From Haliclystus octoradiatus (taxonomy: Eukaryota; Cnidaria; Staurozoa; Stauromedusae; Haliclystidae): DNA of 64,000 bases. The stretch spans positions 9,980,989 to 10,044,988 of the forward strand of contig OU744451.1 in the NCBI GenBank assembly GCA_916610825.1. Direction: 5' to 3'. The stretch's first letter is position 1. Each line of letters opens with the position of its first letter. Position numbers and translations under genes: made by a program. The notes below the pieces were generated by a model, which did no database searches, was not told the origin of the DNA, and worked only from the letters and a program-made list of their open reading frames with translations. This document shows, one piece after another, positions 12,101 through 27,100 of this stretch.

Positions 12101-15100
12101 AATATTATTACCATCGCCAATCCAAGCCAATGTTTTGCCTTCAATTGAGCCATAATGTTCCTGAGAACAGAAGCATTAATTGTGTTATTTACAAAGATAA
12201 GTCTATTCTGGTTTTTAGTTTATAGAATCAAACTTGGTTAATATCCCCTTTTAATATGTCCCACCTTGCTTAATATTCTCGATATAAAACTGGGAAAATA
12301 TGGGTAAGTTCATTATACAATGAAACATGGTGTATAGCCAAACCGAATTGCCTTTGTAATTCAGTTTTGTTGGATATTGTGGAAGTGACCACTACAGACC
12401 GATGATTATGGTACTGCATTAAAGTGGTTGTTGCTACAGGTTTGGCTAACGTCCATACAAAAAAGTCCCATCAAGATAAAAATAAGCAAGTCATTGATAG
12501 CGAGGCTGTGGTGACAGACCAAATCAAATTTGATTTGAGAAGCGGTAAAAATTGTATAAAAAGCAACTTGATATCCATTTCATGTTTAAAGGGCAAACTG
12601 CACCGACATTCTCATTTAAACCTGATTTATGATATCAATTGTATCCAGATTTAAGGCTTTGGGCTTTGTCTTAGATTCTCCTGATATGGATTTGAATGGA
12701 TGGAATCCTTTTGATTATTTTCAATGATGCCAATTATGCATGCTGGTGCGGCATGTCATTTTAGATTCAAGAGTAATAGTTACAAAATTAAAAGATTACT
12801 GTAGATCTTGGGATAAACTCAAGAGTCTGTTGTGGGAATAGTACAATAATTCTGCTGCAATCACCTTCAATGTCATGAAGTCAGCCAATCCTTGCAGAGG
12901 GTGAAACATTTCTGATAATCCACTGAAATGTAAAATAGGTATATACCATAACTCATGATAATTATCCAATAGTCAGGAGTGAGGACTAACAATGGGTGGA
13001 GCCTTCAAGAGTCCTACAAAATGTTGACCGTTTTTCTTCAAGATTGTTTGTAGGCTTGGCTATAACCCCTGTGTAAGCATCCGTGAGACCATGAACTGGT
13101 TTATGAACTGTTTCATGATCGTGAAATCTTTCATAAGTTCATGAACACTTTATGAACTTTTCGGCAATTTTACATTCATGAACTAATGAACTTTTTTTCA
13201 CAGGAGAAATAAAAAATATTAATTTTTATAAATTTTATGCACACAATTCAGCTCACTTGATAATTGGTACTGTTGCAACAGATGCCATTTCTTCTAATAT
13301 GTCATGCCCAAATACACGAGCAAAGATACCATCAGTCAACCTCGATAGAACCCTAAACAACAAATATATAATAGCATATATATTTAGATAATTACACTAA
13401 CCACCATCTGAAATTGACATTTCAGACAGTTGCTAATACTTTTAAAATGTCTAGCAATCACTGAAAATATTGAACATGTCATTGTGTTTTCCGATTTGTA
13501 GGATTAGTTTGACAAATTTTAACAAAAATTGGTTTAAAATGCAACAATTTACAATTATCAAACGGCAATAAGCGTGACACTGACAATTATCAGGCCAAAG
13601 GGGTTAACCAGCAAAGACGCCTGGTAAATTCTCAATGTCATGCAAAATCGATTTTGATAACTGATTTATTATTAATCCATACCTTGATTAATTCCATGAA
13701 TTATTCAAGAACAGCTGGATTATAAGAAATACTACAAATTCGTTGCAACAAGTTTCAATCTCATTGTCTCAAGCTCTACCCCATTGTCTCGGGTTATTAC
13801 GTCAGGTTCGACAACAATAGGGATTGTCAGCGTTTGATTAACGAATAGGAAGCAAAGTTGTGATATTCATTGAAAGATTAAGTCAAACGAAAGTGAAGCC
13901 ATTAGGCCTAACCAATGAACTAAGACCCCGGCTAAATGAACACAACATTTGCTCAACACTTGCTCAACATCGATATTGAGCAAATGTTGATCAAACGTTT
14001 TGTTCATTTAGCCACCCCACGCAACATTTACTTGACAAGTGCTCTATACGGCTCAACATTGTTGAAGAATCCTGTTGAATTGTGTTGAGATAGACTTTGA
14101 AGATGATCAAAAATTTAGCGCAACATTCTATTATTCTCGGCCATGTAGAGCAGATGTTGCGTGGGGTGGCTAAATGAACACAGCATTTGCTCAACATAAG
14201 CTCTACCAATCTATTGTTTGATTTCATGGTTGAAGAAAGTCTTTCCTGATTGGTTAACAATGACGTAAGTCACACGTACCGGGTCCCTGTTTTTGGCGCG
14301 AATCTCAAAGCATGGGATTTCTCATTCCTGCAAATCTTTTTGAAAATCTTTTAAAAAGAAAATGTCAGCAATATCCTTTGATGGATCGTGCAGTGAGAAT
14401 AAAGTTAGTACGTGTAATAAGTCAGAAAGAGATATTGAAAGTGAGCTTGAGCTTCATGGGCTGCAGAAACTGTTAAACGGAGCTAAATTGCGTAAGAATA
14501 AAGCAAAGAAAATCATAAAATATCGTCGCAAAAAGATCAGAAGCAACGATAATAATATAGATAGTAATGATAATAATAATAGCGATGAGGTACAATCCAG
14601 CAGAAAATGTTGAACAAATGTTGCTTTCATTTAGCCACCCCACACAACATCCGCTTTACAAGTGCTCAACATTTTCTCAACAATGTTGAGCCATGTTGAG
14701 CACTTCTAGAGCAGATGTTGAGTGGGATGGCTAAATGGGCGCAATATTTGCTCAACACAGCTAAACATTGTTAAGCAAATGCTGAACGAATGTTGCGCTC
14801 ATTGCCGTGGCTTAAGATGAAAACAGGTTAGCTTAATCCTTTATAACCTGCATCTGAAAATCGTAAGTTATATATCACAGCTGGTTTAGCCTTAGCCTGA
14901 GTAAGTCAGTGCAATGTATATATGGTTTGAAAATTCAGTAAAATGAATAATGATGCATCTATATCATCTGTGTCAAAATCAACCCCAGAACGAATTGTCT
15001 AGAAAACATCTGTAGCTTATATAAATATCAATACAATTAATTTGTTTGGGTGTATTTATAGGTTAATACTGACTTTGCTGAATCATGAACTGTTTCATTG

Positions 15101-18100
15101 ACACCAAAGTGAACATCTTGAGGACTCAGAAATATTGCATGACCACCTAGTACAGCCATACCTAAAATGCAACAAACAAACCATTTAGGTATAAAAACCA
15201 ACATTGGGTTAAAGAGGTTGGGAAGGGCAGGATTCTCAAGCTCTGGTGAGGAGGGTTACTACTACTACTATAGTAAAAATTGTCTATACCAGCACACCTA
15301 CGAAACTTTCAAAAAGTAAGCTACAGGCAAAATGTGACGTTTATACCCGATCATTTGTAAGAAACCATATACAAAATTTCACCAAGAATGTCAGTTAGAT
15401 TCAGTAAACTGGTATCGTAAGTGCAATGAAGAGTTTAGTGAATGCCAGTGATGAAACTGATAAATCCCATATAAAATTAATTCAAAATTCAGTGGCAATA
15501 GTTTTCTAGTTATATTTTTCTCAACATCTCGGATAGCTTCAGTGTTGATTCTAAACTCAAGAGTACAAAGATAAGTCTTAATTTGTTTACAGATTTATAT
15601 CAAAGCTATTTGTAAATAGGATACAGAGTGGATTGGATCTGCCAGGGAATTGAGAATATATTTTGAAACAAAATTGCTTCTGCTACCGGTAATGAGAATA
15701 TTGCAGGGTCAGGCAAACATATTGTTTAATGAAATCACTAACAAGTATTGACCAATCCTACATGTTTCAATGTTACCACAGATGGAAAATGCCCTACTCT
15801 AATTGCTATTTTAAATCTGAATCTAGCCAAAATTAATGGTTCAGGCAATTATACGTACCAGATTCAGTGGAAACACGTGTCCTGGTACTTCGTTTTTGGA
15901 ATATCATAGCTAATGTTTTCCTGGCAAGTGGGGAAAGGATCTATGATATAAAGAAGAAAGAGAACAATTCATCAGAATGTAGTTGAACCTGTTATAACGT
16001 CCTAATATATAAAGCGGCCACCTACTCTACAGTGGTCATTCTTTTATTCCCCAACATAGTATTTTGTATTGAATCACTCTCATTTCATTAAATATAATAC
16101 CGGTAGCTGACAGTTAACTTATATAAATGTTCCCCCGTAACATAATAACACAAGTGACTAATGTGACTAATGTGCACTGTTTGGTGGACTGCTGATCCAT
16201 CGTTATTGTCTAATTACCTTTTGCTTCCTTTCGTGTTAGGTTTATATTCTACAGTTACAGAATATGAAGTTGTACGTTTTAATCATTATAATAAAGTCTT
16301 CTGTTTACAATATTAGTGCAAGTTAGTACTAGTATTGGATGTAATATTGATAACAACTTTAACAGGTTATGGGCCCAGATATTATTTTACTGGATTAAAA
16401 CTAAGAGAATTACTGCAGAAAATGGCGAAGACTGAGATTAGTTTACGGATTGAAAATTCAATGGTAGCAATTATTATGATTAGAAATTCAAAATGCAAAT
16501 GTTGTTAAAAATAACTGGATAAAAATTATTGGGATATTGTATCTGGCGTGGAAACACTTCCAAGTGAAGCGAATGATCAAGTCAAAAGTGCTTTCAATCG
16601 CAAAAATGAGCGGGCATTGGCCACAATATGTTTGTCAGTTGCAGATAGTCAACTGATGCATGTGAGGAATGCTAACACAGCAAAGGAAGCATGAGATAGC
16701 CTACAAAACAAAGATGTGCGAATCCGACCCGAATCCAAGTCCGAATCCGATCCGATCGGGTCGGATTGGGGTTGATATTTTTGGTCTTCGGATCGGATCG
16801 GATTTGTAGTGATATTTTTTGTTCGGATTATTTCGGATTTCGAAATTTGACTGAGAATTTGTCATTTGTAGTAGTTGATGTGTTCTAGCTTCCTTTCATC
16901 ACAGAAAATAAAGTTTTGCAATGTAAATATAGTGTCTACGTTAATATGCCGTTATGTGATCATTTTTACAATTGGTTTGATTGACTCGATTGATGTGAAA
17001 TGAATTAAAATTTTACGAAGGAAATGATTAAGATGTCTTGATTAATCGTACATCGTTTCAATGTGTGCTGTGTCTCATATTCTCCTCCACAGTTCACTCT
17101 CAGTATTATCATAGTTGATAACTTGATATAATGATAGACAGCTTAGTAAGTCAAACATCGTATATTCACATCAATCTGTTTTTAGAGTATGATGGTTTTG
17201 TATTTTATTGCAGTAGTAGTGACTTGAAACTTTTAGCCCGACTTGAAACTTTTAACTTTTAGAATGTCCATGAGCCCAGCTTGAAAAGAAAATATTTTCA
17301 AATTGAAGAAAAATCTGGCCCTGCATCTGAGACTGTAAACAAGCGTCAATAGATTTAAATAAAATATAAGTACAACTGCGTCAAATTATGTTAGCTAAAT
17401 GTACGTCTATTCGGAAGTTTACATGTTTTATATCTCTTTAATGCCCTGTGAAATTTGGATTTTTTCGGACTTTATGCAAAATTTTTTGCATTAGTTCGGA
17501 TTAATTTAGAAATTTTATTTTCGGATCGGATAATATTTATGATTTTTGCTTCGGATCGGATCGGGTTCGGATCAGTATCACGTTCGTACCTGTAATCAAT
17601 TTTCTGTAAATCCGATCCGACGCACACCATTACTACAAAATCATTTCGAGAGGGAGACTTTAAGTCAAAAGCTTTATTACAGACAGGATTTTGTTACTGC
17701 AAGAATGGTTGAAGGACAGTCAATGCTAGAGCATATCAATCACATGAGAACAATGGATGATCAGTTACATTCAACTGGAGCTCCTATCGAGGAAAGCGAT
17801 TTGTAATTATGTTGTTGGGCAGTCTACCACAATCATATGACACTTTAATAACAACTTTAGAGAACATTGACGAAGATAAGCTTGATTTTAATACAATAAA
17901 AGCAAAATTATTACATGAGGAAGCTAAAGACATCAAAGTGAATTGCAACTAATGACGCACGTTATCAGAGACAAAAGAAGGACGTATTATCAGAGAATGT
18001 AGACAAAAAAGAAAAGATGACGACAAGAAAAGGAAGGAATAAATCAAGAAGCAGAAATGCAGCATCAATAGCTGTAACTTCAAATAATTATACAGATGAT

Positions 18101-21100
18101 AACACAGAATCCGAATCTGACAGCGAAATTGCATGTGTAATGACAGAAGATAACCAACCATGCTGGTTTATAGATTCAGGCGCCTCAAGACATATGACTA
18201 GTGATAGACAATATATGAAAGATATTTAAAAATCGTAGAATGTTGTTCTAACAATCTGATTGGCTAATGGTCATGTTTAGAACTCACAGTGCAGACAATG
18301 CTAACAATGGTGGGATACTGAGACAAAATCAAAAACATATATGCAATAAAATCAAAACAAACAAACACTTTTTTTTGTTACCTATAAAAGTTTCAAAATA
18401 GCTCAAAACAAAGAAAATTGTCCTTTTGGTTTAGAATTAAATTCAAATAGTAATAATAATATCAATAGTAGGCTATTGATAACAGCGGAAGGTTTTCTAC
18501 TTGTACATTACTTGTAATGACTTGGATATCCTTCTGAATGAAGCACAGGCAAAAAGCATGAAGAACAAAACAAAATACACAGTAAATATTTTCAACGTTA
18601 CGTAAATAAATGTAGCAGAAAGGCATGAAACAAGCGAAGCGTTAGAGAATATGAGCACCAAGGAATTAGATACCAACCTTTAATACTTTTACGCTGACTC
18701 GCTGAAGTGAGAAATAAGTCAGGAGAGGAATACTCAAAATCAATGTTGACTGGGATAAAGTTTTGCCATTGAGCGTTATCTTAATTCACCACCGTTAAAC
18801 CGAGGAGTCCAGAGTTAAGAAATCCATTGTTTAAAAAGTCTAACAGGCAATCAACATCACAGTTGAGACAATGTAGCACTATTCCCTCCGGTTCGCTTGT
18901 TGAGCTTACATCAAGCAGTTCATGTGGTAGCAGAAGAGAAGAGGATCAGATAAATGCAAGGTCAGTAGTATAAACACAACCAGTGAAAACAGTTCACACG
19001 CGGTCCGAGAAATGAATTTTAATTCCTCTGCAGGCTTTGCTTCGATGTTCAACAATTTTACCATTTTAAATGTAAACATAAATATTGAATCTTCAAAATA
19101 AAATCATTTGCATATACTATAATAATTGCTATAGAAATACTTGATGTTGGTTAATAATATTATAAATCGTTTATTTACAAGGAAAACACATGCTGTCCTT
19201 TATCTTCTCGATCTGAATCACAATTTTCTTTTCCAAAATTCTGTTTTTTTTTTACATGCTTTCGTTACTGGATATACAGTGGATCCCATTGGTTCATGTT
19301 GGACCTCTTTGTTACAAATGGACTTTGATTGGCTGATCGAATCCTCTGACGATTTTTATGGGAAAATCAAATTGATCAGTTTCGATAGTGCTACAAGATT
19401 TTCCAATATTTTAAAGAAAACGCTGATAATTCCTTACATTTATTAAGTAGAAACGATTTATAAAAGACTTACCACACGGCAACAGTGTTTGGATCACCTC
19501 AGGAGACACTCGAAAGCTGAAAAACACTCGCCCTACAGGCTCGTGTTTTCCTGATGCTTTCTCATGTCTCCCAACATCCTGCGTGTTCGGATAAGGCGAT
19601 CCAAACACGGTTGCTGTGTGGTAACTCTTTAGTCATCTACAGCAAACATTCCCCAATTTATCTCGGTGATAACGGTGTAGTTATGGCAGCAGGAGAAGGT
19701 CATTTTACCAATTTTCGATCATTAAAAAAAGCTTGTATATTGAAACTTACAAACTTTCTAGTTGTTCCTGACTTAAACAGAACTTATATCTGTTCCAATG
19801 TTAACAAAGGCTGGTATTGCAGTGAAATTTGTTGGCCAAAATTTTCAAATATTGTATGCAAAAGGATGTATGACCATTGAAACATTACACAACAAGTTGT
19901 ACAAGGTAAATAGTTACACCAATATAAGTCACTGCTATGATATCTAGTGAATAATGTGTGAAACATCATTAAAATTATGGTATCAAAGATTTGGCCATCT
20001 GGGTATAAATAATTAAGAGCATTAAAAGACAATGATCTAGTTGAGGGAATGCTATGCAATACAAAGGAAATTTTTGAGAAGGAATGTATAGGATGTGCAC
20101 TAGGCAAACAACATAGAAAGAAATTTGCAAAAGAAAAGAGTAAAACGTCAACAGAAAAACTTGGAAGAGTCTACAGTGACGTGTGTGGCCCTATGGAATC
20201 CAGTATCAAGGAAGGTCAAAATATTTTGTTATCGTGACGAATATACAAAATAAGTAACTGTTTACTTCCTAAAGCACAAGGATGAAGCGTTTGACAAATT
20301 CAAGGAGTTTGTAGTCAAGGAGGAGACATCATCTGACTAGTAAAAATTATACACTCAGATAATGGTGGAGAGTACACATCGCCAGCATTTAAACAATATT
20401 GCAAGGACAAAGGTACGAAAAAGGAAGTCTCCATACCTAAAACACCTCAGCATAATGGTACAGCCGAACGTTTAAATAAGACACTGCTTGAGAGTGCTAC
20501 AGAAATGCTACACCATGCTGGTCTTCCAACTTCATTCTGGGAAGAGGCAATTTTGACAGCAGCATATCTTATTAACAGATCACCATCAACATCATTGAAT
20601 GGAAAAACTCCATACGAGCGGTACACAGGGTGTAAAGCTAATGTAAAGAATCTGTGTGTGTTTGGATGTGACACTCTCGTTCATATACCAAAAGATGATA
20701 GAACAAAACTGGCACCAAAACCAAGATTGTGTTGTTTTGTCGGATACTGTCAGGATAGCCATGGCTTCAAACTCTCTATGACACAAAGAAGAAAAAAGTT
20801 TTTTAGATCACGGAATGTAATCTTCAGAGAAAGTAGTTTCACAATATTCGGAGAAAAGAAAGCTCATGTAGAAACTTACCACCGAGAACCTTTTTAGAAC
20901 ATGACGAACTATGGGATGCAACAAGTGACAATGGTATGCAGCAAGATGATAATGGGAACACAGAAGACAACAAAGAAGAAGACACAGCACATTTACGACA
21001 TTCGGCCAGGATATCACGACCACCAGCAAGAGACAACAATGAAAAATACGGAGAATGGTGGGACCAGGACAATTTAGAAGTCAATTTTGCCTGGCAGATA

Positions 21101-24100
21101 CAAATATTGTAAGGAGTAAATGGGTGTTTAAAACGAAAAGAAACGCAAATGGTATAATCGAAAGATACAAAGCATGCCTAGTTGCACAAGGCTATTCACA
21201 AGAGCATGCAGCACCCTGAAATGGCATGCAAATTAAACCAAAGTCTCTATGGGCTAAAACAGTCAGCGCGATGCTGGGACAAGACAATTGACATCTACTT
21301 AAAAGAGCTAGGATATTCTCAAAATAAAGCAGATCAATGCGTTTATGTGAAAAGAGAAAACAACAAGATGATTATTATTTGCCTATATGTAGACTGATGA
21401 TGATAATTTACTAAAAAGAGAGAAATGAAATTTAAGCAAACGTTTTGAAATGGATGACAAAGGTCCTATATATCATTGCTTGGGAATGAAAACCGAAAGG
21501 AATCACAGAAAGCAAAACTTGAAGATAAGCCAAAGTCAATATTTGCAAAATATCCTAGAAATGTTTGGCATGAATGATTAAAAAGCAACACCTACCCCAT
21601 TGGACACAGGAGCAAAATTTTGCAGAAAAACTGATGATGATGAATGTACTGATAACAAAAATTACCAGGTAGCAATTGGCTGTTTAACACAAGCAGCATT
21701 GGGTACAAGGCCAGATATTGCAATTGCTGTCAATATGCAGAGCCAATTCATGGTAAGCCAGCAAAGTTTCATTGGCAAGCTGTAAAGTGTGTCTTGCGAT
21801 ATGTAAAGGGTACATTAAATTATGGAATTTTATTCAGTGGGAGCAAAGATGTAGTTGAAACTGGTTACAGTGATTCTGACTGGGCATCAGATGTGGACAG
21901 CATGAAATCATATTCAGCATATATTTTTGAATTGTGTGGAGGTCCAATAAGTTGGAGATGCAAAAAGCAATTCGTGGTAGCATTATCAAGTACGAAGGCA
22001 GAGTATGTTGCTTTAAGCATGGCATAACAGGAATCTCTATGGCTAAGACGCTTATTAAATGGAATGGGAATTATTCAGAAAACTGCAACAAACATCAAAG
22101 AAGACAATCAAAGGGCAATATGTCTTTCAAAATATCTCACAGAACATCCACGGACAAAACATGTGAATATTAGACATCATTTCACTCAACAAATGATCAA
22201 AAACAAAGAAGTCCAAGTTGAACATTGCCCAACAAATGAAATGCTTGCAGATGCATTGACGGAAGGATTACCAAGAGAAAAATTTGAGAAGATGAGGAAA
22301 TCTATGCATGTAGAATCCACATAAATGTGATGTATTGTTATACTACAACATATTGGTTATTCTCTTACCATTAAATACTACTTGCATTGCAAAGTTTATA
22401 TCATTTGATCTTGAAGGGTCATTGTTTTCTTGACCTTTCTTACTATTAATTATTAGTCGAAACCGACTAGGGTACTATTCGATGATCTGCATTCTGATTG
22501 GTTGCTCCATCCTTCACTATTTTCTTATAGTGAACGCTGGCAAGTTCCTCGCAAATTTCAAAAAGTAAACAAGCGATTCGCAAAAGTGTCTGAATCAATT
22601 TTATACGAGTCTTTATAAATTCTGTGCCCGAGAAAACAGAACAAGCAAAAAAATATGAGATAAAGTTGTTTAGTGGTAAGCTATACATATGCATACACAA
22701 TTTTAATCTTATTTAACAATCTCCTCGCAATTCTTTCGTCACTACCTTATTGCAGATTAGTTCGCTAGTCAGCTAAAGTTTATAAACAACAAACTTTTAA
22801 CTTTTATGTTACAAACTGCAAACATTTATATATTTTAAGATACTCAGTAGTTATCTTGCTTACGTTTGCTATTTTGTGAAGTTGTATTTGTGTAGCCAGT
22901 ATTAATATCCAACTGTTTTGTTTTGAAAATTAAATCTAAATCAAGTCGAATTAAAATTCATCCTCCAAATCACGACGCTGCAGTCGTCATGGATGCCTTT
23001 GATTGACAGTTATATTTTGAATTAATTATGCAAGAAGCAGATACATAGTTTGAATTTATTGCTTTTGATATGTTTTGCTTGTACCACTAGTTGGTTTCTA
23101 CTAAAACAATTAGACAACTCGCCCTTGTTGTCTAATTGCTAATTAGTTGTTAAACGTAATGATAAAGATTCACTATTAAGTGGGAATGTTGTGAGTATAA
23201 TAGTTATCTGTGATCAGACCGCTGATTAGCTATTGGTGGACTGCTGATCCATTGTTCTTGTGTAATACTATATATTATTGGATGTTGTATTGATAACAAC
23301 TTTAACAATTATATGATTAGTATGTAAAATAATTGAATGTTCTTGTTTTGTTACACTTTTGATACTAAGTAGTTATTACGTAGATAACCTACATACAATA
23401 TACAGTATGTGATAATTGAAAGCAGATGTCATGTTTGTTATGACAGTATATTGTATCATTAAGAGGTCGAAATTACTGGAAGCATGCTGAAAATCTGCTG
23501 AAATCTCATCACTTCCAGTAAGTTTTCTTAAACTGCTGAAATTTGATCAGCATAATTGTATCACAATTTCAGCAGGGGTCGATGTTTAAGCATATTTTCT
23601 GCACAAAATGATTACATTATCAGTAATTACAAATCCCATAGTGCATCCTGCTGATATTGTTACATATTGAAACATTGTATCTAGCGATTGTATTTCAGTG
23701 CTTGTGTGATCTTGAGAAAAGATGTTTATGATTAATAAAGTTTGGTTTTAGTAAAGCTATTTTGTGACATGCCATCACGCGCGCGTTTCATTTGGTTTAC
23801 ACTAGTATATCTTATAATAGTCTTGGTGGTTACATTAATTATGAAATCAACTAGGTGAAAGATATATATAAGCCCATCCTTAAGCAACTTTTTGGAAACA
23901 TTATTTAGTTACATAATAACTCCTGTTAACTGTAGGAGGGTTGAATTCCCAATTGTTTCTTCCGGTATGATTATGCACTACCTGTACTACAGTTGGATGC
24001 TTATTTATAGCAATCATGTTTGACAGGTTCATTTAATCCTCTGAATGTGACAGGTTTATTCTCCCGATTATGCATATGCACAACATTGTGGTTAGCTGTG

Positions 24101-27100
24101 TCTGCCAATATGGAAAGTATAACATTTCTGCAATCCATGAATTTTATAATTTAATGTTAAATAAAATAAATATGTATTCGTTGACAGTGTTAAGAACATT
24201 ATTAACTTTTAGGTGATATGTAAATTATGTTGTACGTAACGTATCGCGGCTGCTTAATACTGTGTATTATTGGTCAACTCTCAGAAGATGATTGTTAATT
24301 TTTTTAACACGCATCAAAAAGGACATGACTGGTAAAACGATGTATGTGTCGTGATTACACCTGCGAAAACAATTCATGGAATATAAATGGCCTGATTTTC
24401 ATATTTCATCATTTATTCTTCCCGGAAGATTCATGAAATGACACTTACGAAAAACAGACTATCTAAGGTTCATAAATTGTTCACTAAGGGTGTATGAATT
24501 TTTTTATAAAGTGGTCAGGAACAGTTCATAAATTTTCAAAAAGATCATAAACAGTTTACGAGCCGCTAATGAACAGTTTATGATGTTTGTGACATCAATA
24601 GAGTTATAAAATAATGTATGATAGTTTAATGGTGGTTACAATATTAATTTAATTTAGGCTGAATTAGACTCGGACACTGTTGTTTGCCATTGCATGAAAC
24701 CCCCTCCCTATTTATAGTGGGGCTAGCTTTTAATTCGTAGGCGGGAGTTAGTTCACATCCCTTAGAATACGGACGTAGGTAACAAAGTTTAGATAACAGC
24801 GTGGGAAGCTATTTTATACCAAATAAGATAATCAGCACAGGTGAAAGGGCCTGGGCAAGAGGGATGAGACAAAGTGCTACTTTTGGCACACCTTGTTTTT
24901 GGTTAGTCACTCCTTTAGAGGAAAGCGTTGTTAGCGGTAGCAAAAGTTTAATTGAGCTTATTGTGGGCAAGTTTTTGGCAGAGCAATTATTTTTACTGTT
25001 ATTATTATTCTCAAGTGTTTTTTTAATATAGGCTATATATTATTCACATTACTTAATTTTCCTTTCCTTTGCAATGTTTTACGTTTTCAGGTAGGTAAAT
25101 TTTTCCTCCACATATCGGTAAGTGTTGGTAAGTTGATTAATAATAGTTAATTTCACTGGTTATCAGTGTGACAGGTTTGCCAGAAGCAATAGCAGCATAA
25201 AAGTATATAGAAAGTACATAGAGCAGTCGAGCATAAAAGCATAGCGATAGCATAAAATATATAGAGCATAAAGTGAATAGCTTGAATAGATTGCTTGATG
25301 ATCGACTTGGCATGAAACTTTGAGTAGGAAACATGATTGTTTGATTTTTGACTACATATTTTATATAATATTTAAAGTTCTATTGTAAAGCATTGAGCCC
25401 TATGTTCAATCAGTAAGACAACTTACTACACATTAGTGCATAAAGTATATAATATATACCCCCACCAACCAAGCACCTAGGCCAGAGCTCATCAGTGGAT
25501 GAGTTTAATGCAGATAAATTCTCAAAAAGACATGTTATAAATAATCAATAAATAATAAAGATGTTTTGTCAGAATATCAGGCAAGAAAGCATGATTTGCT
25601 AGCTAAGTCACGGACGGCAGCCATGCCTGCTTCTATGGATGGCCAATGTGTAGTTAGCACTCGCCAGGATATCCATAAGCACCAAAATCGATCAAGAAAA
25701 TAAGTAAATAATGAAATGGTAAGAAGGGTTAATTTTACCTCTCCATTCTTTATTCTTGTCTTTATATCCAGAGACAATTGCAATAACTCCTTGATTTCTG
25801 AACCAGAGTAGTCTTTCAATGTTAGAAAATTTCTTCCAGCGTACGAAGAACTATACAATAAAAAATTACAATAACAATGCATTGCAGACCTAGTTACTAC
25901 AGTAGGCCTACTATATTTCATTCAATACTATATTTAACAAAGCAGGGCATTAATTTCAATTCCCAGTAGGCATCAGTTTAGGCCTAATCACCGGAAAGTT
26001 TAAAAGTAGAATGAGTAAAATTGTTCATATGTAGTCCTATATAATACTAATATTGAATGTATGCTTAACGTACACTATTTTATGTTCAAGACATAGGTGA
26101 AACGAAGTTGATGAACGTTAGGGAAAAGTTCATGGCTCAAGAGGGAATTGCATTGTGAGTAGCTGCGACACATTGTTGCGTAATGCAATATTGACATAAG
26201 GTGGATTAGCTCAGATGGCAGAGCAACCGAACTTTAGATCGGATCATATCTGATCGACTGTGGTTCAAATCCCCCTAAGGTCAACTCAGCCTTGACTTTA
26301 TCTGAAACATCAAATGAGTACAATCTGAGGATGGCGGATGGAATGGTCCAGAGGGAATTTCATTGTGAGTACCTGCGGCGCATCGTTGTGCATTGACAAT
26401 CGATACCTGTCTGTAGAAACTAATTTACCATATTTGTTGTCATGGTAACTTGTTAATTCACATTGTCTTTGTCATCACCATAGTAACATTAATATTGTCA
26501 TACAGTCATACAGCACATGTCAAACTGTTTCACATTCACTGTCATAGTTCCTGTCATGTTGTCAATTCACTAATGGTTATTTGTCTGTTGCCCTAATTTA
26601 GTGTTATATTGAGTGTTTGTATTGTGATTGGTCAACTTGTAATCATTGCTGTGTTTTAACTAATCTTGTGCTACACTTCCCATCCACTGTTCGTCTTGGG
26701 GCCACATAGTACGGTCGTAATAGATTGTTATTAAAATTATACGCTGTAGTTTTCTCTTGGCCTACTTCTTGTCTTGTTGTTCTTGCGGTCTCAAGCGGAC
26801 AGTCAAATACAGTTACAGTCCTCTGAAGTCAACGTTAGGCTTTGGAAAGCAAAGCAATTATCTCAATAACATGGTCCGTCTTTGGAACCTGAATCAGTGG
26901 TAAGTTTTTTTTGTGCTTATTTGTTAGCACTCCTTGAGTAGTTATTTTAGTTTGTCTTTTAGCATACTAGACAAAAACAGAACGCCGTTTCTATTAGCCT
27001 GTATCTCAGATTAGATCAGGGATTGAAACAATCCTAGAGTTTTCTTTTGTGCATTGAAAGCACTTTAGAATAGAACGCAATTTTTTGATCAGTTTTCTTT

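Larger units (their letters stand above)
16500..22323 (+). pseudogene. Copia gag-pol remnant
   Basis: Gag remnant 16540-16708 ([19 protein letters not shown]) with a TGA in place of a Trp codon, resuming at 17641 ([14 protein letters not shown]) after an insertion. A frameshift follows near 17806. The protease is at 18164-18229 ([14 protein letters not shown]), interrupted, resuming near 19630. The zinc-binding pre-integrase part is near 20087 ([14 protein letters not shown]), integrase at 20180-20500 ([23 protein letters not shown]), and reverse transcriptase at 21110-21400 with a deletion between SQEHA and [15 protein letters not shown] that removes the first catalytic Asp region; the YVDD site is frameshifted. 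RNase H is at 21780-22323 ([19 protein letters not shown]). Many stops and shifts: it cannot encode a working polyprotein. Confidence 0.9.
16128..23307 (+). mobile_element. Degraded Ty1/Copia LTR retrotransposon in OTC intron 2
   Basis: Probable 5' LTR 16128-16364 (TGTT..AACA), followed at 16365 by GGTTATGGGCCCAG, the Copia-type primer site matching initiator tRNA-Met. Probable truncated 3' LTR 23187-23307. The LTRs share GGTGGACTGCTGATCCAT and ATTGATAACAACTTTAACA. Between them run Gag, protease, integrase, reverse transcriptase and RNase H remnants in order. It is antisense to OTC. Later insertions split it at 16709-17632, about 18230-19625 and 22454-23103. LTR boundaries are approximate and I see no matching 5-bp flanks. 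Confidence 0.85.
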
